DNA of 64,000 nucleotides, taken from Selaginella moellendorffii (lineage: Eukaryota > Streptophyta > Lycopodiopsida > Selaginellales > Selaginellaceae). Every line of letters starts with the position of its first letter. Within the stretch, counting starts at the first letter, position 1. Positions 30,181 to 40,775 of this stretch are shown here, piece after piece. The notes under the pieces were generated by a model, which saw only the letters and a program-made list of their open reading frames with translations, made no database searches and was not told the DNA's origin. The stretch is taken from positions 1,478,457 through 1,542,456 of the forward strand of contig NW_003314279.1 in the NCBI RefSeq assembly GCF_000143415.4, in the 5' to 3' direction. Position numbers and translations under genes: made by a program.

Positions 30181-32101
30181 TTAAAACACACACTTGAGTA
30201 TACGCAACAAAGAGGGAAGAATGCGTTTCTTACTGATTGGCTTCACCACATTCTCTGTTTCCGTTGGTGGATTCCAGAGGATGGTCGTCTCCGCGATCAT
30301 CGAGGTCACAACGTAGGGGTCCATGTTTGATGCTGGACGACGGTCCTCAAAGTAACCTGCATAGATACAAGAGTTTAGCTTGATCACAATGAACAGAGAT
30401 GATACACACACCTTTTCCTTCCTTTTCGGTGTCACGGCCAACGCGAACCGATGCTCCACGGTTGGCCACACCCTGAGGAAATGAAAAAACAATCGAGGGA
30501 AGCATTGAGCAAAGTCTCTTCTTTTTTGTGTGGTGTGGAAGACTTACCCAGGAGAAGGTATGAATGTCTGCCGTCTCGTGCCTGCCAGTCAAGCGCCGCT
30601 CGTTGCCTTCTCCATAAGCAGCAATGTGGTCCTTGTGTTTCAAGCCAAGCTTGCCGATGGCCTTCTTGATAAGCTCGTAGCCACCCTCTTCTCTCATCCT
30701 CTTGGTGCTGTTGATGGTATGTTAGTTGCCATGGCAGAAACATGAAGCAAAGAATCATACCTGTAGTTTGTGTGACATCCGGCACCATTCCAGTCACCCT
30801 GGCACGAGAACAATCGTCAACCACACCTCTTTTCCTTAAAGCTTTTCTCACCTCGATTGGCTTCGGATCAAAGGAAAGCACGACATTAGCAATCTCGGTG
30901 ATTCGCTGCATGGAAAACATCAGCTGAATGATCTCCACTATATTGATCACAGTTTTACCTCCAGAATGTATCTCGCGGCCCAGAGCTGGTCGCCAGCAGA
31001 GATCCCAACCACGGGCCCGACTTGAAACTCCCACTGCAAAACCAGGAACAAGAGGAGGAAAATGAGAGAGTGCTTCTTAGAGAAGGAAAACCAATACAAA
31101 CCTGTCCCGGCATGACTTCTCCATTGATGCCACTGATCTGGATACCAGCGTAGATGCAAGCTTTGTAATGAGCATTCACAATGTCTCTCCCCCAAGCTTT
31201 CTCCGCTCCAGTTCCGCAATAGTATGGTCCCTGTTGGCGTGCGTAAGAAACGAAGACTTTTGCAGCGAGCCAAGTCAAATGTATACCTGCGGGCCAGGAT
31301 AGCCGCCAAGCGGCCATCCTAGTGGCCACTTGACTTCCTTCTGGAGCAATGTATACTCTTGCTCGATTCCATACCTGTCACAGTTCGCAAATTCACATTC
31401 CAGTTAGACAAAAAAAAAAGGAAAGGATTCATTCACGCTTTGCAACTTCATGCACGCCACTACTAAGATCACGAGAACTTACCAAGGGACTTCATCAATG
31501 ACAGCCTTTTGGTTGAAAATCTCCGCGGCTTTCGCACGCTTGTTCGTGGGGAGCGCGACTCCCTTTGGTGTGTAAGTGTCGCAGATAACCTTGGCAAGAG
31601 AAACAAAACCAGGATTATGGATACGAGGGACGAAGGATCCAAAGAAATTACCAAGATGTTGTGTCCTCCCCGGAAAGGATCCTTGAAAATCGCCTGGGGG
31701 CTTTCAAAGTTCGTTCGTTCACACAGGAACGCCAGTGATCATAGTATCAATCACAAAGAAATAGAGGGAACTTACTATAGAATGACCTCACTATCCTCGC
31801 CTGGGGCCTGTCCGGTGCTGGAGCCATCGTAGTTCCACTTGGGGAGCTGCTTGGGATCGGTAATCGGTCCCTTGAGAGTCTGTGGAAACGAAGCAAAATC
31901 CGTGAGAAATCCTGGCAATGCACGCGCAGGGATTACATACTCGGCCCTTGCTCCGGATGTCCGTCCCCGACCCTCCAATCCTGCGCCATGCCAATCAATC
32001 GGGGCTTTCAATCAAGAACATCTTCCATACCATATGTACTCGGCGATGATCTGATTCGTGTCAGAGATGTCGAGGTTGAGCAGATCGTTGAGAGACGACA
32101 T
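30181..32101 (-). CDS. GLN1: Glutamine synthetase, GSII type, cytosolic form
   Basis: About 13 exons on the minus strand join to a full plant glutamine synthetase of roughly 385 residues. It converts glutamate, ammonium and ATP to glutamine. Signatures in order: [130 protein letters not shown] and [20 protein letters not shown]. All substrate and metal ligand motifs are intact. No chloroplast presequence follows the chosen start [10 protein letters not shown], so it is assigned to cytosolic GS1. The frame stays open upstream for about 70 Arg-rich residues. At the 3' end the reading frame runs about 30 residues past the usual ...TTILW end, an unusual tail. The introns are short GT-AG. Confidence 0.95.
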
Positions 32102-34996
32102 CCTTGGAGTCGCGCGCCGCGCCGGCGAGGTGAAGAACAAGCTCCCGGATCGCAGTCTCGCAGCGCCAAACAAAACCTGATTTAAAGCCGGCCCTCGAGT
32201 CCGGCCACTAGAAAATCTCCGGAATTGCGCCCCCGGCCGTACGCGGGGCCCAAACGGACGCTCCGGATTGGGCCGTACGCCTCCGCCCAACCACACCCTC
32301 TCCTTGCAATCCATCCGCCAACCACACGTTCGTGTGTGCTTGGATGGGTTTGACTTTTTAGTGTGGCCCGGTTAGTCAAACCGTTGAATTCGAATGTTTG
32401 ACAAGCGCGCACCTAAACGCCTCTCTTCCTGAAGGGCAGGCTAGAGCCTTTGCCATGCACAAACAGCCTTGGTGCCTCTAGCGCTACCTGAAATCTTGCT
32501 CTCACCTATGTGCATTGGTCTTGCTCTTGCTTAAATTTTGCTCTAGAATGACCCTTTGGTGCGCTCAAATTCTAGGAACGGGTTCTTCTACAACAGCTCC
32601 AGATTGTCTTGGAGGGGCACCACGTCATTTATATATGTATTGAGGTGTGGTCAAGCTTCTTCTTCTTTTTCTGTGATTAGATCAGCTATTTTTGTGTGGA
32701 CTATACCAAGATGTCAATTTTCTGGATCCGCTGCAGTCTTGGGATGGTGCATTGTGTAAGCTTATTTGTGCCACGTAGCCCTATTAGGGTGCCACATCCA
32801 CATGAAGACGATGTTGTATGTCCCAAAGACTTGTCATACTAAGTTGACATATAGGCTATTTTAGTGCCCATTGGATGGCTAACAACATTGCATGATATTC
32901 CACCTCGTTAGAAGAAGACCTCAAAACCACCATTGATGTGAAAATGTCCGAAAGGACTGGCAGATAAGTATTTCTTATACCTAAAATCACATTGGTGACA
33001 ATAACAAAGATTACTTCATGGAAGTTGCATTAGACAATGAATGCTACTTAGATTCATATTTCATACCAGCTAAAAGAAATTATGCTTGCAAAAGTTGATT
33101 TGGCCATTGCATTATAGCAAGTCCATACTTTGAAAACCTTGTGAGATTGAGCAAAAACTAGAATTCCCATTTCACCTCCTGCATGGATTCATTTCCAAAA
33201 TGGGTTTCCAGATTATCTTGGATCTGCATTGCCAACCTAAGGTTTGGCATAAAAAATTTGGGGTTTTAGAAGGTTTGTTGACATCATAAAAAAGTAAAAT
33301 GCACAACAATATTACATTGTGTTTTTTACTATATTTACTGTTGTGAAGTATAAAAGGTAATTAAGTACTAAAGATGGCAACAATGTTATTTACTTGGCAT
33401 ACAATAGCAGTTTTTTGTGTACTGTTGATTCACACATACACATCTCTTACTTATAGTGTATGAGTAATTGAACTTTTCACAGCACGCCAAACTTAATATC
33501 TCACCTCTTTCATATCAATCTAAGAATAAAAAAATACTAAAAGAGCTTCTAGTTTTAGTATGAATTTTACAATAGAGTGCCACCAAGACAGTAGCATAGA
33601 AACCACAAAAATGGCAGTAGCTAGGTTAGTGACTTTTCTTGTCAGGATGATGGTTCTAGTGAGTTCAAGATGGGAAAACCAACAACAGCAGTAGGGTAAA
33701 GGCTTCTTGCCAACCATCCCATTATATCCAGATGTTGAGTTGGGTAAGTATTTTATCTCTTATTTTGTGTGACCATCTGATGAGAGGACTCTTGTGCCAG
33801 TGTCTTGGGCTTGGGAAAACTTGACAAAGCTGCAGCCAAGATGTTCTTCCAGGATCACTAGTCATTGCCCAGCATATGCTGCCCAATTAACAAACACTGT
33901 TTAGATTATCATTATTACATTGAAAATTAAATTGAAATAGTATCAAAAAAACATATATTAAATTCCACCTTGAAAGAAGAATTGAAAAATTAATTATAAA
34001 CATTATGTTTTTTCATAGAAAATTATCATAACTAGTTTGGAGCATATGGAAGGATATATTTTGAGTGATTGCAATATGCCTGATGTAAGGATTTTTATCT
34101 TTTAGGAGTTTCTCTCACTTTTATCAATTCAAAGGGATTGAAAAACCTTGAGCTAGGGGCATGAAAGTGAGATGAAATGCTGCTATGAAGTCTGCAGGTG
34201 GTGACCCAGACAGCGCACTTGGGTGAAAAAGAAGCAATGGGCTTGACACAAAGTCACGCGAATTAGTTTGATTAAGAAAGTTTATAATTTATAAATAAAA
34301 AATGCTAGAATATACTTGAAGGTGTTTAAAGAAGATTAGAGAATATCCAAGCATATTCTAGATACAGCCAAGAAAACCAGAATAAAAGTAAAAATCTTAA
34401 TTGTAAAAATAATTAGAGTACCCACTCTAGATTCCTAAGCTACCACCATAAGATACTCTTAAGAAATCCATGACTTCTTAACGTAAACTCTATGTTGCAT
34501 TAGGTGAAGGCCGGTCTCCTTCCAGAAGTTTGGATGGTAGAAGTTTCTTGTTAGACAAGAAGTGCTATTAGAATCTTTTGCAATATTGTTAAATATTATG
34601 TGATTCATTTGTGTCGAAACAGGTCTTTTGTAAGTTCAGAGGTGCTGCTGTATAGAATGCATAGAAGTTTTCCTCTAAATTTCTCAAGGACAGTAAAGAG
34701 CTGTTCCAATCACTAGTGGCCAACTAGGCAGACGATGGAAGCTAGAGTGGGAAACCTCCGGGAGGCAACGCTTGGCAGCTTCGATGACTCTCTTGATGAA
34801 AGGCATTTGAAAATATTGCGACTATAATGCCACGGCCATCTCAAATGCCACGTCATACGCCTCTTTAGCAATATATATTAAAGATACGAATTTCTGTGTC
34901 CAAAGGGTAACAAAATTTGGGCCTTCTCAATTATTGAGCATTGAAAACACAGCGCCCTTATTGCAAACGCAGTGCTAGGGTTTTGTTGATCGATCG
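32102..34996. other. AT-rich intergenic region with copia-like trace
   Basis: The first 300 bases are GC-rich and include the glutamine synthetase leader. From about 32.8 kb the DNA is AT-rich and without long frames. Apart from the RNase H-like patch listed separately, I recognise nothing until the promoter of the J-protein gene. Confidence 0.4.
32855..32940 (-). mobile_element. Copia-type RNase H relic
   Basis: On the minus strand a patch reads SSSNEVEYHAMLLAIQWALK after a hydrophobic strand. This resembles the SSTEAEYxAL core of the RNase H domain of Ty1/copia polyproteins, containing the catalytic Glu. It is short and flanked by stops, so only a decayed remnant is present. No terminal repeats were found around it. 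Confidence 0.4.
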
Positions 34997-35611
34997 ATGG
35001 CTGTTGCTTCCTCCTCCGCCAATCTCCCAAGGTTTCCAAGATCGGGGCTAGGGCTCTCGAATCGCAGCTCCAGCGGCGCCACTCGGCGGGGCGCCTGTGT
35101 CCGGTGCGCGTATGCGCCTCGCGGCGGGAGGGTCGCCCTCGCGGAGCGCGCAGCGCAGCCGAATTTCTACGAGGTTTTGGGATTATCGTCGCAAGACGTG
35201 GATTTGTCGAGCATCAAGCTGGCCTACCGGCAAATGGCGAGGAAATATCACCCGGATGTGTGCCCCAGGGAGGAGATGGAGGAATGCACGCAGCGATTCA
35301 TCGTTCTCCAGGAGGCGTATGAGACGCTGTCGGATTCCAGGCGCCGTGCCATGTACGATCTCGCCATCTCGGGCGCGCTCGATTCGCACGGGATTGCGGT
35401 GTCCTGGGCGACGGATTTCGAGGTGGGTTTCTCACTCTTTTCTTTCTTTCGCTCGAAAGGAATCTAATCTTTGATCGATCTTCTCCAGGATGATTGGAGG
35501 ATGAGATGGGCCGATCAGCTATCCGGGCTGAAGAGAAGGAGCGCCGTGAAAGAACACGAGAATCGAGAGAGCTGGGCTGCGAGGATCCGGCGGCAACAGC
35601 AACGGCAATAG
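34997..35611 (+). CDS. Chloroplast J-domain protein (DnaJ20-like)
   Basis: Two exons (34997-35422, 35489-35611) give 182 residues. Residues 1-50 are rich in Ser, Arg and Ala, a good plastid transit peptide. The J-domain follows at about 54-128: NFYEVLGLSSQDVDLSSIKL, AYRQMARKYHPDVCPREEME, with the HPD motif required for Hsp70 stimulation, then FIVLQEAYETLSDSRRRAMYD. The C-terminal exon (WRMRWADQLSGLKRRS) matches the conserved end of Arabidopsis DJC26/J20-type proteins, which deliver misfolded plastid enzymes to Hsp70. There is no Gly/Phe or zinc-finger domain, so it is a type III J-protein. The 5' leader is AT-rich. Confidence 0.92.
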
Positions 35612-36001
35612 CATAAACAATAGATCAAACCATGTACATTGATAGATAAAAAAATAGATGCCGGAGGCTATACGCATCGGTTAAACTTATCCAAGCCAGC
35701 CCATGCATGAAAGACACGTCATGGTGTTAATCCCTCCACCGTGGACGCCCGCCACGTGTCCTGGCATATTCCCCCATTCCATCCGAGCTTTTCCCCTTTC
35801 CGCCAAAGCCTCGGAGCTCGTGACGCTTGCTATGGCTATGGAGGTCGGGCATCGCGGATCCACCGCTTTGAGCGCCCCGGGAGGTATTTTTCGGGAGTTC
35901 TAGGCTATCGATCCAGATCGCGGCGTTTTGGGGCGGCATCGCAGCTGGAATTAGCGTGGCTCGCTGCGGCATGAGGTAGATTCTTGGAAATCCGGGGAGG
36001 G
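35612..36001. promoter_or_regulatory. Intergenic region before the PTPMT1-like gene
   Basis: Tandem spacing of about 390 bp, holding the 3' UTR of the J-protein gene and the promoter of the phosphatase. No exon was recognised. Confidence 0.4.
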
Positions 36002-37350
36002 ATGGCTGCCGGGTGTGGCCGCGGCGAGAATGCGGCAGCGTCGGAGGAGAATCATCGCGCCCTGGTGCCGCGAGCTGCGGAGAATCATGCGAAGATGATG
36101 CTTGTGGGCGCCGGCGCGCGATGCTTGTTCTATCCCACGCTCTTCTACAATGTTGTTCGCAATAGATTCCAGGCAGAGTTTCGGTGGTGGGATGAGATTG
36201 ATCAGGTATGGATTTTCCCCCTTTGGACAAACACTCGTACTAATCATTTTTTCGGTTTTTTTTTTTGTTTTTTTTTTTTCGGTTTTTGCTCCTTGTAGTT
36301 TTTGTTGCTGGGTGCTGTCCCATTTCCAAGAGATATACCCCGTCTTAAGGAAGCTGGTGTTCATGCAGTGGTGACTTTGAACGAATCATACGAGACTTTG
36401 GTTCATACGTCCTTGTACAAGGTTTGTGAGAAACAAAAATGGCTTGAGATCTAAAAACTTTGCTGCTTTTGTGTAGAATCAAGGGATCAATCACCTTGCA
36501 ATTCCGACCAGGGACTATTTATTTGCACCATCTTTCGTTGATCTTCGCCGGGCAGTGCGATTCATTCATGGTAAGTTTTTATCACAGTTTATCTCCGTTT
36601 GGTTTTTGAGTAGATTCCAAATGCGCAGATCACGCACAACTTGGGATGAGGACTTACGTTCACTGCAAGGCAGGACGAGGACGAAGCACCACTGTTGTGA
36701 TTTGCTACTTGGTAAAGTTCTCTGTAGCTTTTTCTCTCTCTCTCGATCGAGTTTCTTACTCGTTTCTCTCAGGTGGAGCACAGAGGGATGACTCCTCTCG
36801 AGGCTTTGAGTTTCGTGCGCTCCAAACGACCTCGAGTTCTTCTAGCCGCCTCCCAATGGAAGGTACACGAAAACTTCCGGTTTGATAATTGCCGCGATAG
36901 AGCGACACCTCTTTCTCTCTCGCCCTCCAGGCAATCCAGGACTACTGTGATCAAGTCATCAAGCCACAGTGCTACATGACTCTGAGCTTCCACACCTCCG
37001 TCGCCACCAGCAGCGAAGCTCCATCCAGCACGGTGGCGACTGTGGAGGATTTGGACTTGGACTTGCCAGTGCTGGTTAGCAAGGCAGACCTGGTGGGCTA
37101 CACGAGCATCGAAGACGCGGGGATCATCGGCAACGAGCTGTGGAAAGACATAAGCTTCGTTTGCCGCTTCCGGCTGGCCGCCATACGCAACTTTCGAGCG
37201 GCTTCCGCCTGGATCGGCACGCATTCCAGAGGGTCAAGCCTCGAAACTTGCAAGAAGATGGCTGCTTCATCGCCATCACCATCCTCTTCGTCGTCGCCAT
37301 CGTCGACTTCGGCGTATGCTTTGGACGGAGTCGTCGTGCCCGTTTGCTAG
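36002..37350 (+). CDS. PTPMT1-like phosphatidylglycerophosphate phosphatase
   Basis: Six exons (36002-36205, 36299-36421, 36477-36570, 36629-36711, 36773-36862, 36931-37350) give 337 residues. The domain order matches PTPMT1: FYNVVRNRFQAEFRWWDEID at the entry, FLLLGAVPFPRDIPRLKEAG, GVHAVVTLNESYETL, then the catalytic loop VHCKAGRGRSTTVVICYL with Cys and Arg of CX5R, and MTPLEALSFVRSKRPRVLLA. In mitochondria PTPMT1 removes the phosphate from phosphatidylglycerophosphate on the way to cardiolipin; plant orthologues do this for phosphatidylglycerol. The C-terminal 140 residues are Ser-rich and lack known domains, a longer tail than in animal PTPMT1. The ATG at 36002 is the first in frame. Confidence 0.9.
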
Positions 37351-37658
37351 TCGGGTGGGAAACTGATAAAAGCACCGGATTTTGCCAGGTGGCACTGGTG
37401 GGGCCGTTGATCTGCCAGTTCTTGTTGTAAAAAGGGGTTTTTCCTTCTTACCGCTGCAGTAAGAAATTCAAATTTTTGTCCCCCATTTTTGTCGAGGGTT
37501 CATTCTCAAACCTTTGCGAGTCGCGCTTCCATCGGCCCGGCGGCGGCGCGTCGATCGGGCAGAGGTTTGAGCGCTTGTAGGTTTGGATCTTTGCGCGCTG
37601 GGCTTGGATCGGCTGTTCGGGCAGGGCATTTTTGTGCTCCTCGATTCGAGCTCTCAAA
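37351..37658. promoter_or_regulatory. Intergenic region before the SSX2IP-like gene
   Basis: About 300 bp of 3' UTR and promoter sequence; no coding or RNA-gene signal noted. Confidence 0.4.
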
Positions 37659-39827
37659 ATGGTATGTTGTTTCCCTTGCTCCTGGGCGCCTTGGCTGATT
37701 TGAGGTGGTTCTATTTGCAGGGTTTCCTGTCTGGGGAAGAAGTGTGAGTATTTGTGAATGGATGTATCTATGGTTTCTTGATGGACCTTGTGCATGCAGT
37801 GAGCAGCAAGTGTTTGCTACCGTTCACAATCTGGAGCATTGTGTTAAGTACATAAATCAGTCGCTTGTTGCCTATGGATTTCCAGCACCGCTCGAGCTGG
37901 GCTCGCAAAATCCGGTATGGAACATTTACGCTTTCTCTAGCAACTCACCAAGAAAAAATATTTTCAATGGTACAGGTTGCTGTTGCCAGAACTTGCAACT
38001 GTTTGTTCGCGATACTTCAACAACGGCAGCACGATGTGGAGTTTAGAGAAACAGTCGATGATCAGCGACAAAGGTAAGTTCGCTTACTTACACTTGTTTG
38101 TGTCTAAGTAAGTTTTTTCAGGCTTTTATCTGACATTTCCCGGCTTGAGTCCAAAGTCGAGAGGCTCGAAACCAATCTCGCGGCCAAAGAGAGGGAGCTG
38201 TCCGGGATGCTCAGCAAGGTTTGTGTGTGTCTCTCAGTTCTTTGGGAATTATCACTCGTGCTCTCGTAATTACAGGAGCAGAAAATGACTGCTACTTTTA
38301 AAGCCCAGCTTGAAAAGCTTCAGCAAGAGCGTGACGAGTTTCAGAGAATGGTAATCGGGACACAGGTATGTAATTTATCGTACAGGTAATATATGTTCAA
38401 TGATGGTCGCCTGCAGCAAATACGCACGCAGCAACTTCACGAGATAAAAAAGAAAGAGAAAGAATTCCTCAAACTTCAGGTAATGCTGATGCCATCTACT
38501 GGCTCAAGGGCCTAAACTGTGGAATTTTCTTAGGAACGACTGAATCAAGTTCTTGCTGACAAGAAAAAAGAATCAAGGTCGGGGATGGAGATAATGAGTC
38601 TTCTACAGGCATGAATTTATCGTTTACCTCTTTAAAGTTTCAATTGCGAAGTTACTGTAAACAGAAAGAAAGCCGTCAGCGTGGTACATGGAGCAGCAAG
38701 AAAGCCGATGGGGATTTCTACAAAATGATAGTAAGTGCCAGCGTAAAGTATGATAAAAAAAACTTGCGATGCTTTTGTTACAGGTGGATACTTATGAAAG
38801 TAAAAAGCAAGAACTCATGACTGAAAATGCGGAGCTGAAGACACTTTTGCGGGCAATGCAGGTCCGTGTCAAAACGCTTTCCTAGTTAATATTGAATGCT
38901 TAACAGATGGACATGAGAAACTTTTTGAACAATTCACAAACTTCTTGTGACAACGACTTGCCAGATCGGCCAGTAACTCCGCTTGGTGGACGCGCGGTAA
39001 GCTGGTGCTTCACTTTTTCTATCTAGTTTCACATCGACTTCTCTGCAGGATTTGTTCGATCTTCCCTTTCACATTGCGAAAGACCAGATTGAGGAGAGTT
39101 TGCGCTCGAAAATGGCATCGATCAAGGTACACTTGCAAGCGTTACTGGTTTTTCTACATCGTTTCTCTCTTGATGCAGGAATACATTATTCATTTTCAAC
39201 AGGCTGAGCAGGGGATGCAGCTTGTGAGCGAAGCTACTGAGCGGGAACTTGAGCTGGAGGCGCAACTCGTTGAAGCTCGCAGCATAATCCAAGAGCAGGT
39301 GCATGGCTTTCATGATAGGAGTTGTTGTCTGACTGACTATGTTCTATGCAGGCAGCTGCGATGAGCAAACTCTCCGAGTAGGAAACCATCACTAGTTTGT
39401 TTTAGCAGTGTTACTTATGAGTGCATTCCCTTTGCAGGGGGTATATCGATGAAAATCATGTTGACGAGCTTCAAGGCTATGGGTCTGACTGCTCTCTCCT
39501 CCAAAGAATGTCGCACCAGCTGGACAAGGAGCGCTCGGAAATGGTGCAAGCAAAGGAGCGGCTTCAGGTATGTCCGAAACTACGTTTTTCTTTCATTTCC
39601 TATATGCAAATGACATTTGAGTATGAGCAGGAAGAGCAAGAAGCTTGGAACGTGAAGCTGAGCAAATGGACGTCTGAAATCGAATCGCCTAGCAAGGTAA
39701 GCGACGCAGCGTTCAAGCTTTTCGAGCTCTATCTCAACTTTTCTCACAGGTCCTCAATTGTAATGTGGAAGCGGCCAACAGAAGTCATGGATTCTGTGGG
39801 GGGCTAACGGAATCGTACGCAGTGTAA
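37659..39827 (+). CDS. Afadin/alpha-actinin-binding (SSX2IP/Msd1-type) coiled-coil protein
   Basis: Many short exons (first three 37659-37661, 37721-37743, 37800-37914; last ending at 39827), with a 3-bp coding part in the first exon. The start is M then GFLSGEEVEQQVFATVHNLE. Next come HCVKYINQSLVAYGFPAPLE, ARTCNCLFAILQQRQHDVEF, long coiled-coil segments (RLSDISRLESKVERLET, KAQLEKLQQERDEFQRMVIG) and, near the end, DLFDLPFHIAKDQIEESLRS and TERELELEAQLVEARSIIQE. This order matches the plant members of the afadin- and alpha-actinin-binding family (animal SSX2IP, yeast Msd1), which anchor microtubule minus ends at spindle poles or basal bodies. A lycophyte has flagellated sperm, so a basal-body role is plausible but inferred. 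I did not fix every intron boundary in the middle. Confidence 0.88.
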
Positions 39828-39972
39828 ACCAGGAAAGCGAGCATTGGGCTGTGCTGCTCATCGTCAACCTCTGGTTCTCGTGATCAATCAAAGTTTGGTT
39901 TCGAAAGTGGCTCAGTGGAATCGAACCAAGGGTGGGGTGTAGGGCTTTAGATTTCTTCTTGGTTTTGAGGCG

Positions 39973-40387
39973 ATGGCAGCTCCAGGGAAGGCTTTGCTTA
40001 CTGCTGGCCTTGCCGCGGTGGGCGGCATTGTCACGCTTTCGCTCATCTCCACCGTCTCACTGCGAGCATTCAAAGCTGTCGTGGATAAAAACCGGGTAAG
40101 CGGTTTACGGCTCTTCTCGTTTGACGTGGTTTTTGATCATTTCCAGAGAAAGGTTGCACCGCCCTGCCAAGTTTGCAAGGGGAAAGGATTTGTTCCATGC
40201 AAGCTCTGCAAAGGCAGCTCCACCGTTAGCTGGTCGCCATTGTTTGATCCGGTCTTCATCAAGCCTTGCGTCTGCCCAACCTGCGAAGGCAACAGGTAGC
40301 TACTCGCATCTTGATCGATTTCTTCTCACCATTGCTTTGTCCAGAGTACAACGTTGCCTCAATTGCATTGGCAATGGCTTCGTCTAG
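39973..40387 (+). CDS. DnaJ-type cysteine-rich zinc protein, membrane-anchored
   Basis: Three exons (39973-40095, 40147-40295, 40345-40387) give 104 residues. Residues 5-36 form a hydrophobic segment (ALLTAGLAAVGGIVTLSLIS), an anchor or targeting signal. The rest has four Cys pairs: CQVCKGKG, CKLCKGSS, CPTCEGNR and CLNCIGNG. These are the CxxCxGxG units of the DnaJ zinc-binding domain without a J-domain. Small proteins of this type (BSD2, PSA2, LQY1 groups) assist assembly of photosynthetic complexes in chloroplasts. The spacing between the second and third pair is longer than in DnaJ. Plastid location is inferred; the exact subgroup is not clear. Confidence 0.85.
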
Positions 40388-40775
40388 AAATACTTTAACT
40401 TTGAGCGTGCAGCGTGTGAACAAAAGTGGAAGTGGAAACTTTTTTTTCTTTTCCATTTGTTTTTTTTTTTTTTCCTTTTCTTTGGTAGATCGTTTTACAT
40501 CGTTTCAGCTTGCATGCAGAGAACACGTGGCCATCTATTCTTGAGCCAAATGGTAAGTGCCCGAGGTCTTTATAGTGTCTTGTTGCGAGTTTTAACTCCC
40601 CTCCTTGATTGAATGGGAGCCTGCAGTATTGCATTCTTCTCAACTTTGAGGAGACGGGGCGTTGTTTCCAAGCTCGGGAGGGCTCCAACGTTTTACGTGG
40701 TAAGGAGCCAGTTTCTTCAAACTATTCGTTTCTTCACGGCTCTTCTTCTAGTGAACGCAGAGTAGGATATCATCA
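40388..40775. promoter_or_regulatory. Intergenic region with T-rich tract before the Rieske gene
   Basis: Includes T-rich tracts at about 40440-40480 and the promoter and leader of the oxidoreductase gene. No coding signal was recognised. Confidence 0.4.
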
